Shown here piece after piece: positions 1 to 7,261 of a stretch of 64,000 bases of DNA (positions are counted from its first letter, which is position 1; the number at the start of each line of letters is the position of its first letter). Position numbers and translations under genes: made by a program. The notes under the pieces were generated by a model. The model did no database searches. It saw only the letters and a program-made list of their open reading frames with translations, and was not told where the DNA came from. Source of the stretch: EW11 sp035765635 (GTDB lineage Bacteria; Verrucomicrobiota; Verrucomicrobiia; Opitutales; Opitutaceae); contig DASTWZ010000036.1 in NCBI GenBank assembly GCA_035765635.1, positions 30,457 to 94,456 on the forward strand, written 5' to 3'.

Positions 1-669
1 TCCCGTCGAACTCGCCTCGATGGACGTCGGCCAATCCACGCCCAACTGTTTTAGCCCACGGTAAAATGTCCGGCTAATCGTTTCCCCAGCCGGTAGGCAG
101 ATGAGTTGCTGATCGATGGGCGTCTGACCCCAGAGTTGTTTCGCGGATTTGATCGGGGAGTCTTTCAGCGCGAGCAACACGAGCGGAAGCTTCACGATCG
201 GCAGCGACTTGATTCCGGCCTTTGGTGCCGAATCCAACGTGGTAATGGCCAGGTCGATTTCGCCGCCTTCGAGCCAATTTTCGATTTCGGCCTGATAGCC
301 GGATCTCAATGCGAGACGAAGATCGGGATGCGAGGAGCGGAGCGCTTCAATCACGTGCGGCAGATGGTCACGCAGAACGATCTCGGAGGCCGCGATGCGA
401 ATTTTGGGCGCGCTTTTCTTCCGGAGACGATTCGCGACGGCCTCGGCGTGATCGAAAAAAGGCCGCGCGAATTCGTACAACTCCCGACCCTCCGGCGTGA
501 GGCGAAACGGTTGGCGATCGAAGAGTTTCGTCCCGAGGTCTTCCTCGAGGGCGAGGATCTGGCTGCTCACCGCAGGTTGCTGAATCCCATACGGCATGTG
601 ACGCACCGCCCGACTAATTCCTCCGTGTCGGCAGACGTAATAGAAGAGTTCGAGGTGATGAAGATTCAT
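1..669 (-). CDS. LysR-family transcriptional regulator (partial, 3' end outside window)
   Basis: The minus strand is open from an ATG at 669 to the window edge, giving 223 residues with no stop. It starts MNLHHLELFYYVCRHGGISR and continues through a winged-helix segment (PAVSSQILALEEDLGTKLFD, residues about 32-51) typical of LysR DNA-binding domains. A LysR substrate-binding domain follows, with DLAITT near residue 140. The family acts as dimeric regulators that often control a divergent gene, and the gene at 804 is divergent. The effector cannot be inferred, and the C-terminal part of the effector domain lies outside the window. Confidence 0.88.
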   Translation of the reverse strand, partial: MNLHHLELFYYVCRHGGISRAVRHMPYGIQQPAVSSQILALEEDLGTKLFDRQPFRLTPEGRELYEFARPFFDHAEAVANRLRKKSAPKIRIAASEIVLRDHLPHVIEALRSSHPDLRLALRSGYQAEIENWLEGGEIDLAITTLDSAPKAGIKSLPIVKLPLVLLALKDSPIKSAKQLWGQTPIDQQLICLPAGETISRTFYRGLKQLGVDWPTSIEASSTG

Positions 670-803
670 CCGTCGGAAGGAAGCCGTGCGGTTTTCCCGA
701 AGACAATCGAACTCCGCATCCCGGCCCATCGAGGCGCTCAATGCCCAGCATTGGGTTTATCAATTAACGGTTCTGAGCGAATCGCAGCTACACTGATCGC
801 GTC

Positions 804-1271
804 ATGAAAAAATTCACTAAGTCACTTCTCTCCATCGCGGCGGCGCTTGCGTTCGGCGCTGCCGCTCTTTCAGCCCAATCCTGCGCGGCAGTGAATAACG
901 CCGCCAAAGCTTCGGCACACGCCGTCGCCGCGTCGGGCGAAGTCTCGGCGGCGGTGGCTGATTCCGGTGTCGCGTCGGCTCAGGTGGTCAGCGCGGCCGC
1001 CGCGGTGCCCGTATGGATGAGCGGCGCGGTTGTCGCCACCAGCGGGTCGGCCGTCGCGTCTGTTGGAGAGTCCATGGTGAAGGGAGGCGATGCTGCGGCG
1101 CGGGGCGCAGACAAGATGTGGGATTTCGCCAACGGAGATCCGGCAAAACGGCCCGCGCTCGATCGTGAAAAAGGTCTGCCGCAAAAAGTTTTGCCGTCGG
1201 CGAACGGCTTTCCCTCTCCTGCGCGAGTGAAGGATCCGTCCCCGGCCGATGCGCTCAAGCCGAAGATCTAA
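804..1271 (+). CDS. Ala-rich exported protein of unknown function
   Basis: The 155-residue product begins MKKFTKSLLSIAAALAFGAA, a textbook signal peptide. A cysteine follows soon after (AQSC), but the lipobox is poor, so cleavage by signal peptidase I is as likely as lipidation. The mature protein is dominated by Ala, Val, Ser and Gly to about residue 95, then becomes polar with a Pro-rich tail ending in DALKPKI. I recognise no family. The gene is divergent from the LysR gene and lies 20 bp ahead of the DUF2145 gene, so the two exported proteins are probably co-transcribed. Confidence 0.7.
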   Translation: MKKFTKSLLSIAAALAFGAAALSAQSCAAVNNAAKASAHAVAASGEVSAAVADSGVASAQVVSAAAAVPVWMSGAVVATSGSAVASVGESMVKGGDAAARGADKMWDFANGDPAKRPALDREKGLPQKVLPSANGFPSPARVKDPSPADALKPKI

Positions 1272-1291
1272 TCTCTGACTAATTCCGGCTC

Positions 1292-2107
1292 ATGAAAACG
1301 CTCTTCAATTCTTCTCTGCGGATCGCGACTTTGGTGTTCTCGGTTCTGGTCTTCGTTGCTGCACCGGCGCAGGCCGGCAGCAGTGAGCAAACCAAAGTGG
1401 GAGTGGATCGGTTCGGCGAGGAAGCGATTCGGAATTTCGCTCTCAAAGTGAACGATCAGCTCGACCAACATCACGTGAACGTCGGCATCATTGCCCGCGC
1501 CGGTCGGCCTCGTGCACAGATGCCTCGCGGGATCAGCTACACGCATGTGGCGTTTGTGGTGTTCGAGCCCGTTCGTGCGGCTGATGGCACGGTCTTTCAC
1601 ACGTACACCGTGTACAACTTGTATCAGCGCGGAGAGGGCCACAGTGATCAGAGTTACCTCAAGCAAGATCTGACCTATGATTTTGTCGCCGGCACCTACG
1701 AATCGGACATTGCCGTGTGTGTGCCGGATGAGGTTTTGCAGCGGCGTATTCTCGCGGTGATTCGGTCACCGGCTTACGTGGCGCTGCACAATCCGGATTA
1801 CAACCTGCTCACGAATCCGTGGGTAGATCGGTACGACAATTGTGTCACGCATACGTTGAAAGTCTGCGTCGCGGCGATCTACGGGACTGATGAGCGCGGC
1901 CGGATCTACGATGACATTCGCGCCTACTTCAAACCCACTCCCGTCCACCTCGGCCCGTTGCAGGCAATCGGCACGAACTTCATAAAAGCCATCAGCCGCG
2001 AAGACATTGACCAATCGGGCTTCCAGACCGCCACGTACGGCTCCTTGAAGACCTTTCTGGATTCCAACCACCTCATGAAAGAAGCCTTCACCGTGACCAT
2101 GAACTAA
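1292..2107 (+). CDS. DUF2145-family exported protein
   Basis: The 271-residue product has a signal peptide (MKTLFNSSLRIATLVFSVLV, ending near AQAG). The body carries the pattern I associate with DUF2145: an ARAGRPR segment near residue 68, a YTHVAFVVF strand, and an NPW...YDNCVTHTL segment near residues 170-185. The conserved Cys and His in the last segment hint at a papain-like (NlpC/P60-like) fold, but this is inference. The gene follows the Ala-rich exported protein and has no partner that defines its role. The product is probably periplasmic. Confidence 0.7.
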   Translation: MKTLFNSSLRIATLVFSVLVFVAAPAQAGSSEQTKVGVDRFGEEAIRNFALKVNDQLDQHHVNVGIIARAGRPRAQMPRGISYTHVAFVVFEPVRAADGTVFHTYTVYNLYQRGEGHSDQSYLKQDLTYDFVAGTYESDIAVCVPDEVLQRRILAVIRSPAYVALHNPDYNLLTNPWVDRYDNCVTHTLKVCVAAIYGTDERGRIYDDIRAYFKPTPVHLGPLQAIGTNFIKAISREDIDQSGFQTATYGSLKTFLDSNHLMKEAFTVTMN

Positions 2108-2121
2108 AGAGTGTAATCGCG

Positions 2122-2145
2122 GGCTGCCGGAAGGTGTCGGCAGCC
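2122..2145 (+). other. Hairpin after the DUF2145 gene
   Basis: GGCTGCCG (2122-2129) and CGGCAGCC (2138-2145) form a perfect 8-bp stem 15 bp after the stop. No U-tract follows, so it is at best a weak or Rho-assisted end signal. Confidence 0.35.
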
Positions 2146-2249
2146 GTCCATTCCGCGGCAACGTGGTGTGAAACCACCCGACGTCGACAAGTGTTCACAG
2201 ACTTCTTCCGTAAAGCTGATTTCTCTGTGCAGCCAGCCTCGCGAAGAAG

Positions 2250-2351
2250 TGTGCCTGCGACTTCCTTGAGCCCCGCAAGCTGGCGATGCGACCGGCTGAG
2301 TTGACGCAGGATCTCGAGCACTTCGAGCGATGCCCCGCTTGGCAACGAAGC
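2250..2351 (-). pseudogene. Possible remnant of a Fic-family N-terminal domain
   Basis: The 404-bp gap between DUF2145 and the restriction island has no intact gene. One minus-strand frame carries a short stretch, ASLPSG...LEILRQLSRSHRQLAGLKEVAG. This resembles the helical N-terminal segment of Fic proteins, where an LKG-A-like helix precedes the inhibitory region. The frame then degenerates and no HPFxxGNGR Fic core is visible nearby. A hairpin CCCCGCTT...AAGCGGGG (2333-2355) lies inside it. The match is short and from memory, so chance is a real alternative. Confidence 0.22.
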
Positions 2352-2511
2352 GGGGAAGCTTGGAGATGAAAAGAAAGCCTCAGTTTCGCAACACATGCGG
2401 TCTGACGTGTAAAGAAAGCGCAGATTTCTTTGCACGTCGACTCAGCCAAATCCGGCCGCTGCCGAAGCCCGCATCGGTTAGCAGGCCATAGACATTTTCT
2501 GACCTCTATTT

Positions 2512-3078
2512 CTACTTCCTTTTTGGGGCAGGATACTCCACCTCGCCATCTGTTAACCGCATCAAGAGCGTTCCGTTCCGCTTCACCCAATCGAAAGGGA
2601 CTATTTTGCGGTATCGCTGCGGGTATGGGTCCGGGAAATCGGTCAACCATTTCTTAAAGAAAGCGCCTTTAAGTTGATTTCCATGTGCAAATCGCAACTC
2701 AACCCGTCGAAGATTATCCGCGTGGTTGAAAAATAAGTGTCCGACTCGCATGTCCTCGGAAAGCTTCTGTTTCCCAGTCAGCTTATGATATTGGTATTCG
2801 TAACTACCGCCATTGATCGCTGACTTCACTTCGTATCGGGAGAGGTCGATGCCTGCGCCTAACTTCATCCCGAGATCATTAACCAGCATTGAAGCGAAAA
2901 CCTCCCAGTCCGAAGACATGGCAATATTTGGACGTACACCCCGCGCGCTATAGAGCCGCAGTTTTCCTTGCAACGGGCCATACATATAAGCGTGGAAAAA
3001 CATCAATGACTTTTCGAATTCTAGTTCCGTCGGTGTTTGACCGACGCTGAACGCGAATTGTCGCGATGCTTTTGACAT
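2512..3078 (-). CDS. Putative PD-(D/E)XK-type nuclease of the R-M island
   Basis: A 188-residue protein begins MSKASRQFAFSVGQTPTELE; the ATG at 3078 is preceded in frame by a TTG at 3084. I do not recognise the family. The centre reads VNDLG...GIDLSRYEVKSA, with D68 and E83-x-K85 spaced as in PD-(D/E)XK nucleases, followed by a YEYQYHKLTGKQK segment that could form a strand-helix. It is divergent from vsr (61 bp between starts) and sits in a cassette with a GIY-YIG restriction enzyme and a methyltransferase. A second restriction or nicking enzyme is the natural guess. The base composition is lower in GC than the flanks. Confidence 0.5.
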   Translation of the reverse strand: MSKASRQFAFSVGQTPTELEFEKSLMFFHAYMYGPLQGKLRLYSARGVRPNIAMSSDWEVFASMLVNDLGMKLGAGIDLSRYEVKSAINGGSYEYQYHKLTGKQKLSEDMRVGHLFFNHADNLRRVELRFAHGNQLKGAFFKKWLTDFPDPYPQRYRKIVPFDWVKRNGTLLMRLTDGEVEYPAPKRK

Positions 3079-3139
3079 GCCCAACTGGAACCTTTGGTTG
3101 CTCAGAGAACAGCGTCAAGGGCATCACCACGGTTCAACA

Positions 3140-3619
3140 ATGGCAGATACCATCAGCAAGGCTCAACGGTCAGCAGTAATGGCCGCAGTTCGCAGCACGC
3201 AGAACCGAAGCACGGAATTGCGATTGGCTGCGCTGTTACGCGCAATTGGCGTCACAGGTTGGAGGAGAGGTTTCCCACTAACTGGACGCCCTGATTTTGT
3301 GTTCCCTAAGCTTCGCATCGCGGTTTTTGTTGATGGCTGCTTCTGGCACAGATGCCCATTGCATTGCCGTCCGCCTTCATCAAATCAAGGCTACTGGGTT
3401 ACAAAGCTTGGTCGTAACCAGACGAGAGACCGCGCCATTTCACGGGCGCTCAGGTCATCAGGCTGGAAGGTTTTAAGAATTTGGGAGCACGAACTGCGGC
3501 GCAAGGCGCTGCCCAAGCTCACTCGCCGTATCTTGCGTTCTTTTCGCCCTCCGCCACCATCCTCACGTCCTCGGATTCCGCGCTCACGTCTTCCGCTTCC
3601 GCCTGCGCAGCGAAACTAG
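3140..3619 (+). CDS. vsr: Very short patch repair endonuclease Vsr
   Basis: The 159-residue product begins MADTISKAQRSAVMAAVRST, which matches the Vsr N-terminal helix. The nuclease core follows: TELRLAALLR, GRPDFVFPKLRIAVFVDGCF, WHRCPLHC, and RDRAISRALRSSGWKVLRIW with E118 in IWEHEL. Vsr nicks next to T:G mismatches left by deamination of 5-methylcytosine, which fits the neighbouring C5 methyltransferase. The C-terminal 30 or so residues are Pro/Arg rich, unlike usual Vsr ends. They are encoded antisense to the end of the restriction gene, with a 101-bp overlap (3519-3619). Confidence 0.92.
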   Translation: MADTISKAQRSAVMAAVRSTQNRSTELRLAALLRAIGVTGWRRGFPLTGRPDFVFPKLRIAVFVDGCFWHRCPLHCRPPSSNQGYWVTKLGRNQTRDRAISRALRSSGWKVLRIWEHELRRKALPKLTRRILRSFRPPPPSSRPRIPRSRLPLPPAQRN

Positions 3620-4295
3620 CGAAACGTTGGTCGGCTAGGTGGCCCAATCGTTTTGCTTGCACCGCAAGCGTGCGTCGTAGTCCCGCCTTAACGCTGCGCT
3701 CTGAGATAATCGCTGCAAGTCGGGCTACGGTCGCAGCACGACGGGCAATCCGAATGTCGGGATGGTCCCGTAATGCTGAGACTCTTTCGCTGACAACTCC
3801 ACCGGAATAACTGCGAGGAAACGGCACTTCCGCCGTTGCGACAGGCAGCTTTTCATTGAGCACCGCATTAAACCGTGACTCCGCAACACACCGAAGATAG
3901 ACTGCAGCTTCAAGATTGCTAAGATGCGCACACGCGTCTGACCACCGTCGGGAGTCTCGTTTCGTCGCGTTCTGGTATTCAGGAAGCGGCCAAACTTCTA
4001 TTGAAAAAACCTCGTAGGGATCGAGGACACTCATTGCCACAGCATCAGTGCGGCGATTGGTAAGATGGCGGCGCACACGGCCACTTAGCCGCTCGTTGGT
4101 TTGTCCAACGTAAATCGGCTCTCCATCGTAATCATAAAAGGCATACACCCCGAACTTGCACTGGCCGATTCGAAGATTCGGAAGCCCTTCAACAGGCTGT
4201 TGGAAGAACGCACGAATCCCCGCGTCAAGCTGAGCCGTTTCGAACGGCAAATCGCCTGTCCTGATTCTTTCGGGGTCTACTTGTGCACGCGGCAT
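3519..4295 (-). CDS. Eco29kI-like GIY-YIG type II restriction endonuclease
   Basis: The 258-residue product has a GIY-YIG nuclease core: KFGVYAFYDYDGEPIYVGQT with Y51 and Y62, then RVRRHL with H77, the segment RTDAVAMSVLDPYEVFSIEV, and E129 in LSNLEAAVY. This order matches the Eco29kI family (RE_Eco29kI), whose known member cuts CCGCGG. That specificity is only a guess here. The gene lies 40 bp downstream of the methyltransferase on the same strand, the usual M-then-R order. Its 3' end overlaps the 3' end of vsr by 101 bp, so its acidic tail is encoded opposite the Vsr tail. Confidence 0.88.
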   Translation of the reverse strand: MPRAQVDPERIRTGDLPFETAQLDAGIRAFFQQPVEGLPNLRIGQCKFGVYAFYDYDGEPIYVGQTNERLSGRVRRHLTNRRTDAVAMSVLDPYEVFSIEVWPLPEYQNATKRDSRRWSDACAHLSNLEAAVYLRCVAESRFNAVLNEKLPVATAEVPFPRSYSGGVVSERVSALRDHPDIRIARRAATVARLAAIISERSVKAGLRRTLAVQAKRLGHLADQRFASFAAQAEAEDVSAESEDVRMVAEGEKNARYGE

Positions 4296-4335
4296 GCCCG
4301 AGTAGGCAGTGGAGATTCGGTGCGGCCAACCAAAT

Positions 4336-5490
4336 TTATACGGCTGCTTCCAATGCGAGCATCAGGTTCACGTTAGCTTTCAGAATTGGCGAAAAAATGT
4401 GCTGCGCCAAATGACTCACCACAGGAACAACTACCCCATCGCCTGCCAACTGGTACGCATCGCGGTAGTTTGCCGGCAAACGATAGGAGTCAGGAAGGCC
4501 CATTAAACGGGCTGCTTCGCGAGCAGAAATCAACCGAGACCTTACCGTTTTTCCCGCAACGATCATTAACGTTTGGAGCGAAGAGCCACCGCCGGGTGTT
4601 CGCAAACATCCCGCGATTTTGTCGAAGCGAACTTCGGCGCGTTGGACTTTGTTTCCCACTGCATCCTTGCGCGTCCGTTTGTAGATTGTCCCCACGTGGA
4701 TCCCGGGTAGCTTTTGCACAGCGGCAAGTTTCTCTCGATGCAAGTTCGACATCATTTCGACCAACGCACGCGTTTCCGCAGCGGTGTGCCATGCGACTGA
4801 GGTGGGATTAGATTCTACGATTTCGCTCAATGTCGGAGGACGACAACGCGAAGCCGGCAATTTCCACCATAGCCACTGGCGCTTCACCCGTGAAGGTAAG
4901 GATTCCTGAGCAGCAATCAGCCGTGAAGGATGCCATTTCGGCTGCGGACCTTTTGCGACTACTTCTTGAGGAACGCTCAAATCGGAACGCACTCCTACCA
5001 GAAAGAAGCGGGGACGCGATTGCGGCACAAAATGCCGCGCGTCTATTATCATCGCGCCAAATTGATATCCTCCATCACAGAATGCTGCAGCAATCGCAGC
5101 GAAGTCGGCACCGTTGTTCGCCGTGAGGACCCCATAGACGTTTTCAACAACGATAAGCTTCGGGGCGCGCTCCTGCCGCACGAGTGTGCGCATGAGTTTC
5201 CAGAACGGCCAAAAGGTCCCGCTCCGGTCTCCATCGAGACCCTTGTAGGTTCCTGCCAACGAAAGGTCCTGACATGGGAAAGAAGCCCAAGCCAAATCAG
5301 CTTCACCCGGTAGATGAGCAGGCATCACCTTGCGAACGTCTCCGTGGTGAAAATCGTCACTGCCCCAATTTGTGCGATATACGTCTGCTTTGGCTTCATC
5401 GAAGTCATTCGCGAATGCACACTGCCATTCGGGACCAAGGCCAGCCCTCGCCATACCGCCCCCGGCAAAGAATTCGTAGAAGGAAGGCAT
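4336..5490 (-). CDS. C5-cytosine DNA methyltransferase
   Basis: The 384-residue product carries the ordered C5-methyltransferase motifs: I (FYEFFAGGGMARAGL), IV (ASFPCQDLSLAG, catalytic Cys), VI (IVVENVYG), VIII (FVPQSRPRFFLVG), IX (ISAREAARLMGLP) and X. Motif X reads AGDGVVVPVV instead of the usual GN-x-VP-P. The target-recognition region lies between about residues 200 and 300. It protects host DNA from the downstream endonuclease. The start lies 2 bp after the stop of the RHH gene, so the two are surely co-transcribed. Confidence 0.95.
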   Translation of the reverse strand: MPSFYEFFAGGGMARAGLGPEWQCAFANDFDEAKADVYRTNWGSDDFHHGDVRKVMPAHLPGEADLAWASFPCQDLSLAGTYKGLDGDRSGTFWPFWKLMRTLVRQERAPKLIVVENVYGVLTANNGADFAAIAAAFCDGGYQFGAMIIDARHFVPQSRPRFFLVGVRSDLSVPQEVVAKGPQPKWHPSRLIAAQESLPSRVKRQWLWWKLPASRCRPPTLSEIVESNPTSVAWHTAAETRALVEMMSNLHREKLAAVQKLPGIHVGTIYKRTRKDAVGNKVQRAEVRFDKIAGCLRTPGGGSSLQTLMIVAGKTVRSRLISAREAARLMGLPDSYRLPANYRDAYQLAGDGVVVPVVSHLAQHIFSPILKANVNLMLALEAAV

Positions 5491-5492
5491 GG

Positions 5493-5699
5493 CTACTGAT
5501 TGAACAAGGGTTCGTCTTCCTTAATCACCGACTCAATGCCCTTGCGAATCACCCATGCCATCGAGCGGGACTCACGTTTTGCGATGCGTTCCACATGTGC
5601 ATAAAGCGTTTTGGGTAAGCTAATAGTTAGCCGCTGCATGTCAGTCGCTTCGTTCTCAGTCTCCGCCTTCGGTCTCTTGGGGGTATTCGCTTTTCTCAT
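5493..5699 (-). CDS. Ribbon-helix-helix regulator, candidate controller of the R-M operon
   Basis: The 68-residue product has a basic N-tail (MRKANTPKRPKAETENEATD) and then a ribbon-helix-helix fold: strand MQRLTISLP, helix KTLYAHVERIAKRE, turn SRS, helix MAWVIRKGIESVIKE. It is the first gene of the operon with methyltransferase and endonuclease. A second in-frame ATG lies at 5741. I chose 5699 because a plausible promoter (TTGAAC, 17 bp, TACTTT) would start transcription downstream of the upstream ATG. Neither start has a clear Shine-Dalgarno. The spaced repeats in its leader suggest autoregulation. Confidence 0.72.
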   Translation of the reverse strand: MRKANTPKRPKAETENEATDMQRLTISLPKTLYAHVERIAKRESRSMAWVIRKGIESVIKEDEPLFNQ

Positions 5700-5700
5700 C

Positions 5701-5730
5701 GTGACGGTGAAACGTGGTGAAGTGTGGTGA
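5701..5730 (-). promoter_or_regulatory. Three 10-bp spaced direct repeats in the R-M leader
   Basis: On the plus strand GGTGA recurs at 5706-5710, 5716-5720 and 5726-5730, exactly one helical turn apart; a fourth copy at 5745-5749 is 19 bp further on. The array sits between the candidate promoter and the RHH start codon. Tandem sites on one DNA face are typical operators for ribbon-helix-helix dimers. Binding is inferred. Confidence 0.5.
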
Positions 5731-5759
5731 AAAGTAAACATTTTGGTGATAGTGTTCAA
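5731..5759 (-). promoter_or_regulatory. Candidate promoter of the RHH-methyltransferase-endonuclease operon
   Basis: On the minus strand TTGAAC (5759-5754) and TACTTT (5736-5731) are separated by 17 bp. The -35 box lies inside the 28-bp palindrome and the direct repeats lie just after the -10 box, so a protein bound to either site would block polymerase. Confidence 0.45.
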
Positions 5760-5773
5760 GTGAACACTATCAC
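5746..5773. promoter_or_regulatory. Perfect palindromic operator candidate (13-bp arms)
   Basis: GTGATAGTGTTCA (5746-5758) and TGAACACTATCAC (5761-5773) are exact inverted copies with a 2-bp spacer. The palindrome overlaps the candidate -35 box of the R-M operon. It is too short-spaced to be a transcribed hairpin of note and looks like a protein-binding site. Confidence 0.6.
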
Positions 5774-5940
5774 GCTCGGTCGAATTGAGCAATGAGGAGA
5801 TCTCATAATTGTTCATCATTCGACGTGACGAACCGGCGGAATCGGCAGGATGGTCTCCAGCCAGCTTGGGGCTCGGCTTGCTCAGTCGAAGCCTTTGCGG
5901 CGCTAACCGTCCGCCTACGCTCTGCGAGCTTCGGCGAGAC

Positions 5941-5972
5941 AGTCTTCGTCCGCGCTTCGCTTGGCGAAGACT
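5941..5972. repeat. Hairpin repeat abutting tRNA-Leu
   Basis: AGTCTTCG (5941-5948) and CGAAGACT (5965-5972) pair perfectly and the second arm touches the CCA end of the tRNA gene. GC-rich CTTCG-type sequence continues to about 5900. It could end or help process the tRNA transcript, but no U-tract is present. Confidence 0.4.
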
Positions 5973-6057
5973 GGTGCCCAAGGGGGGACTCGAACCCCCA
6001 TGCTGTTAAGGCACAGGCTTCTGAGACCTGCGTGTCTACCAATTCCACCACCTGGGC
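5972..6057 (-). tRNA. tRNA-Leu (anticodon CAG)
   Basis: The minus strand folds as an 86-nt class II tRNA. The acceptor GCCCAGG pairs with CTTGGGC, the D-arm contains GGTAGA, and the anticodon loop CTCAGAA gives CAG. A long variable arm (TGCCTTAACAGCA), a GGGGG-TTCGAGT-CCCCC T-arm and an encoded CCA complete it. It forms the right border of the restriction-modification island. Confidence 0.95.
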
Positions 6058-6237
6058 AAGATGCGGGTCGGCAAAAAGACACACGCTGTCAGGCGTGCGC
6101 AAGCATAGAATTACTGCACGTTTTTCGCTCCGTGCGCTCCATGTGTTCCGTCGTAAACAACGGCGCAATTCTGTGTGCTCGTGTGATTCGCGGGGAAATT
6201 GTGATTCGTGGAGAAATACGGTCGAGCGTCGGCCTAC
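6058..6237. repeat. Intergenic stretch with an eroded copy of the CACGAA-type repeat
   Basis: No gene is visible. Sequences such as GTGTGATTCGCGGGGAAA (near 6181-6199) and GTGATTCGTGGAGAAA (near 6200) match the right arms of the nested palindrome family described at 8572, while the left arms are no longer recognisable. Confidence 0.4.
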
Positions 6238-7014
6238 TTACCGGCCGAGCCAGCCGCCGTCGACATTGAGCACGGCGCCGTTGACGTAGTCGGCGGCTTT
6301 CGAGGCGAGATAGACACAAGTTCCAGCGATGTCGCTGCCTTCTCCCCAACGGCCTTCGGGGATGCGGTCGCGGATGGCTTTGTCGCGCACGGCATCTTCG
6401 CGCAGGGCACGCGTGTTTTCCGTGGCAATGTAGCCTGGCGCGACGGCGTTCACGTTGATGCGTTCCTTGGCCCACTCGTTTGCCAGAGCCTTCGTCACGC
6501 CGGCGATGCCGTGCTTACTCGCGGTGTAGGCCGGCACGAAAATCCCGCCTTGAAACGAGAGCAGCGAGGCGATGTTCACGATCTTCAGGCGTGCATCCGC
6601 GGGTGCCGTGGCGCGCCCCGTCGTCAACCACCACTTCGCCACAGCTTGGGTCAGGAAAAACGGCGAGCTGAGATTGATGCGCAGCACCTCATTCCAGTCC
6701 TGCTCGCTGAAATCGACCGCCGGTGCGCGGCGGATGATGCCGGCATTGTTGATCAAGGCGTCGACCCGGCCCGTCTTCGCCAGCGCGCTCGCGAAAACAT
6801 CGGCTGCTTCCTTTTGCGTACCAGCCGAGAGATCGGCGGAGATGCCGAAAAATTTTCCGCCCACTTTGGCCAGGGCCGCCGCCGTATCCGCCATGTCACT
6901 ACGCGCCAGGCCGATGACGGCGGCTCCTTGTTCGCCGAAGGCCGCGCAGATCGCTTGGCCAATGCCACGGCTGGCTCCTGTGACTAAAACCGTTTTTCCT
7001 TCGAAAGTCTTCAT
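6238..7014 (-). CDS. kduD: SDR oxidoreductase, KduD-like (2-dehydro-3-deoxy-D-gluconate 5-dehydrogenase)
   Basis: The 258-residue product is a classical short-chain dehydrogenase. It has TGASRGIG (residues 12-19), NNAGIIRRAPA (about 89-99), the catalytic Ser in IASLLSFQGG and the Y-x3-K pair in AYTASKHG. ALANEWA, VNAVAPGYIATENT and a C-terminal VDGGWLGR are hallmarks of KduD, which interconverts ketodeoxyuronate intermediates in uronic-acid catabolism with NAD. No other uronate genes are beside it, so substrate is inferred from similarity; a gluconate 5-dehydrogenase is an alternative. Confidence 0.85.
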   Translation of the reverse strand: MKTFEGKTVLVTGASRGIGQAICAAFGEQGAAVIGLARSDMADTAAALAKVGGKFFGISADLSAGTQKEAADVFASALAKTGRVDALINNAGIIRRAPAVDFSEQDWNEVLRINLSSPFFLTQAVAKWWLTTGRATAPADARLKIVNIASLLSFQGGIFVPAYTASKHGIAGVTKALANEWAKERINVNAVAPGYIATENTRALREDAVRDKAIRDRIPEGRWGEGSDIAGTCVYLASKAADYVNGAVLNVDGGWLGR

Positions 7015-7261
7015 GGGGATGCGCAGCCTGAAAATATTTCACGCGCCGCACAAGTGAGTTAACCGGCGCTCCGTTAACTGCGCGGGATGTAATGTCGGAG
7101 GCGCGGAGTATGCCGGGGACTGCCGCGGCACACACCGGAGGCCACTGGCTGCGCGGAGCTGCGCTCGGCGATCCGCCAGCACTCACAATACTTCTGCGAG
7201 CGGCGGTTTCCGAGGAATTCTGTTGGCGGGCCGGCACGCCGTGGCACCGTGCTTGTTTGCC

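Noticed and set aside
106..807. A 233-codon open frame on the plus strand at the window start
   Set aside because: It is antisense to a clear LysR reading frame on the minus strand and its sequence shows no family features.
2108..2511. A duplicated tRNA-Leu 3' end as an attachment site for the R-M island
   Set aside because: I looked for the GGGGACTCGAACCCCC end of the tRNA on both strands in this interval and found no copy.
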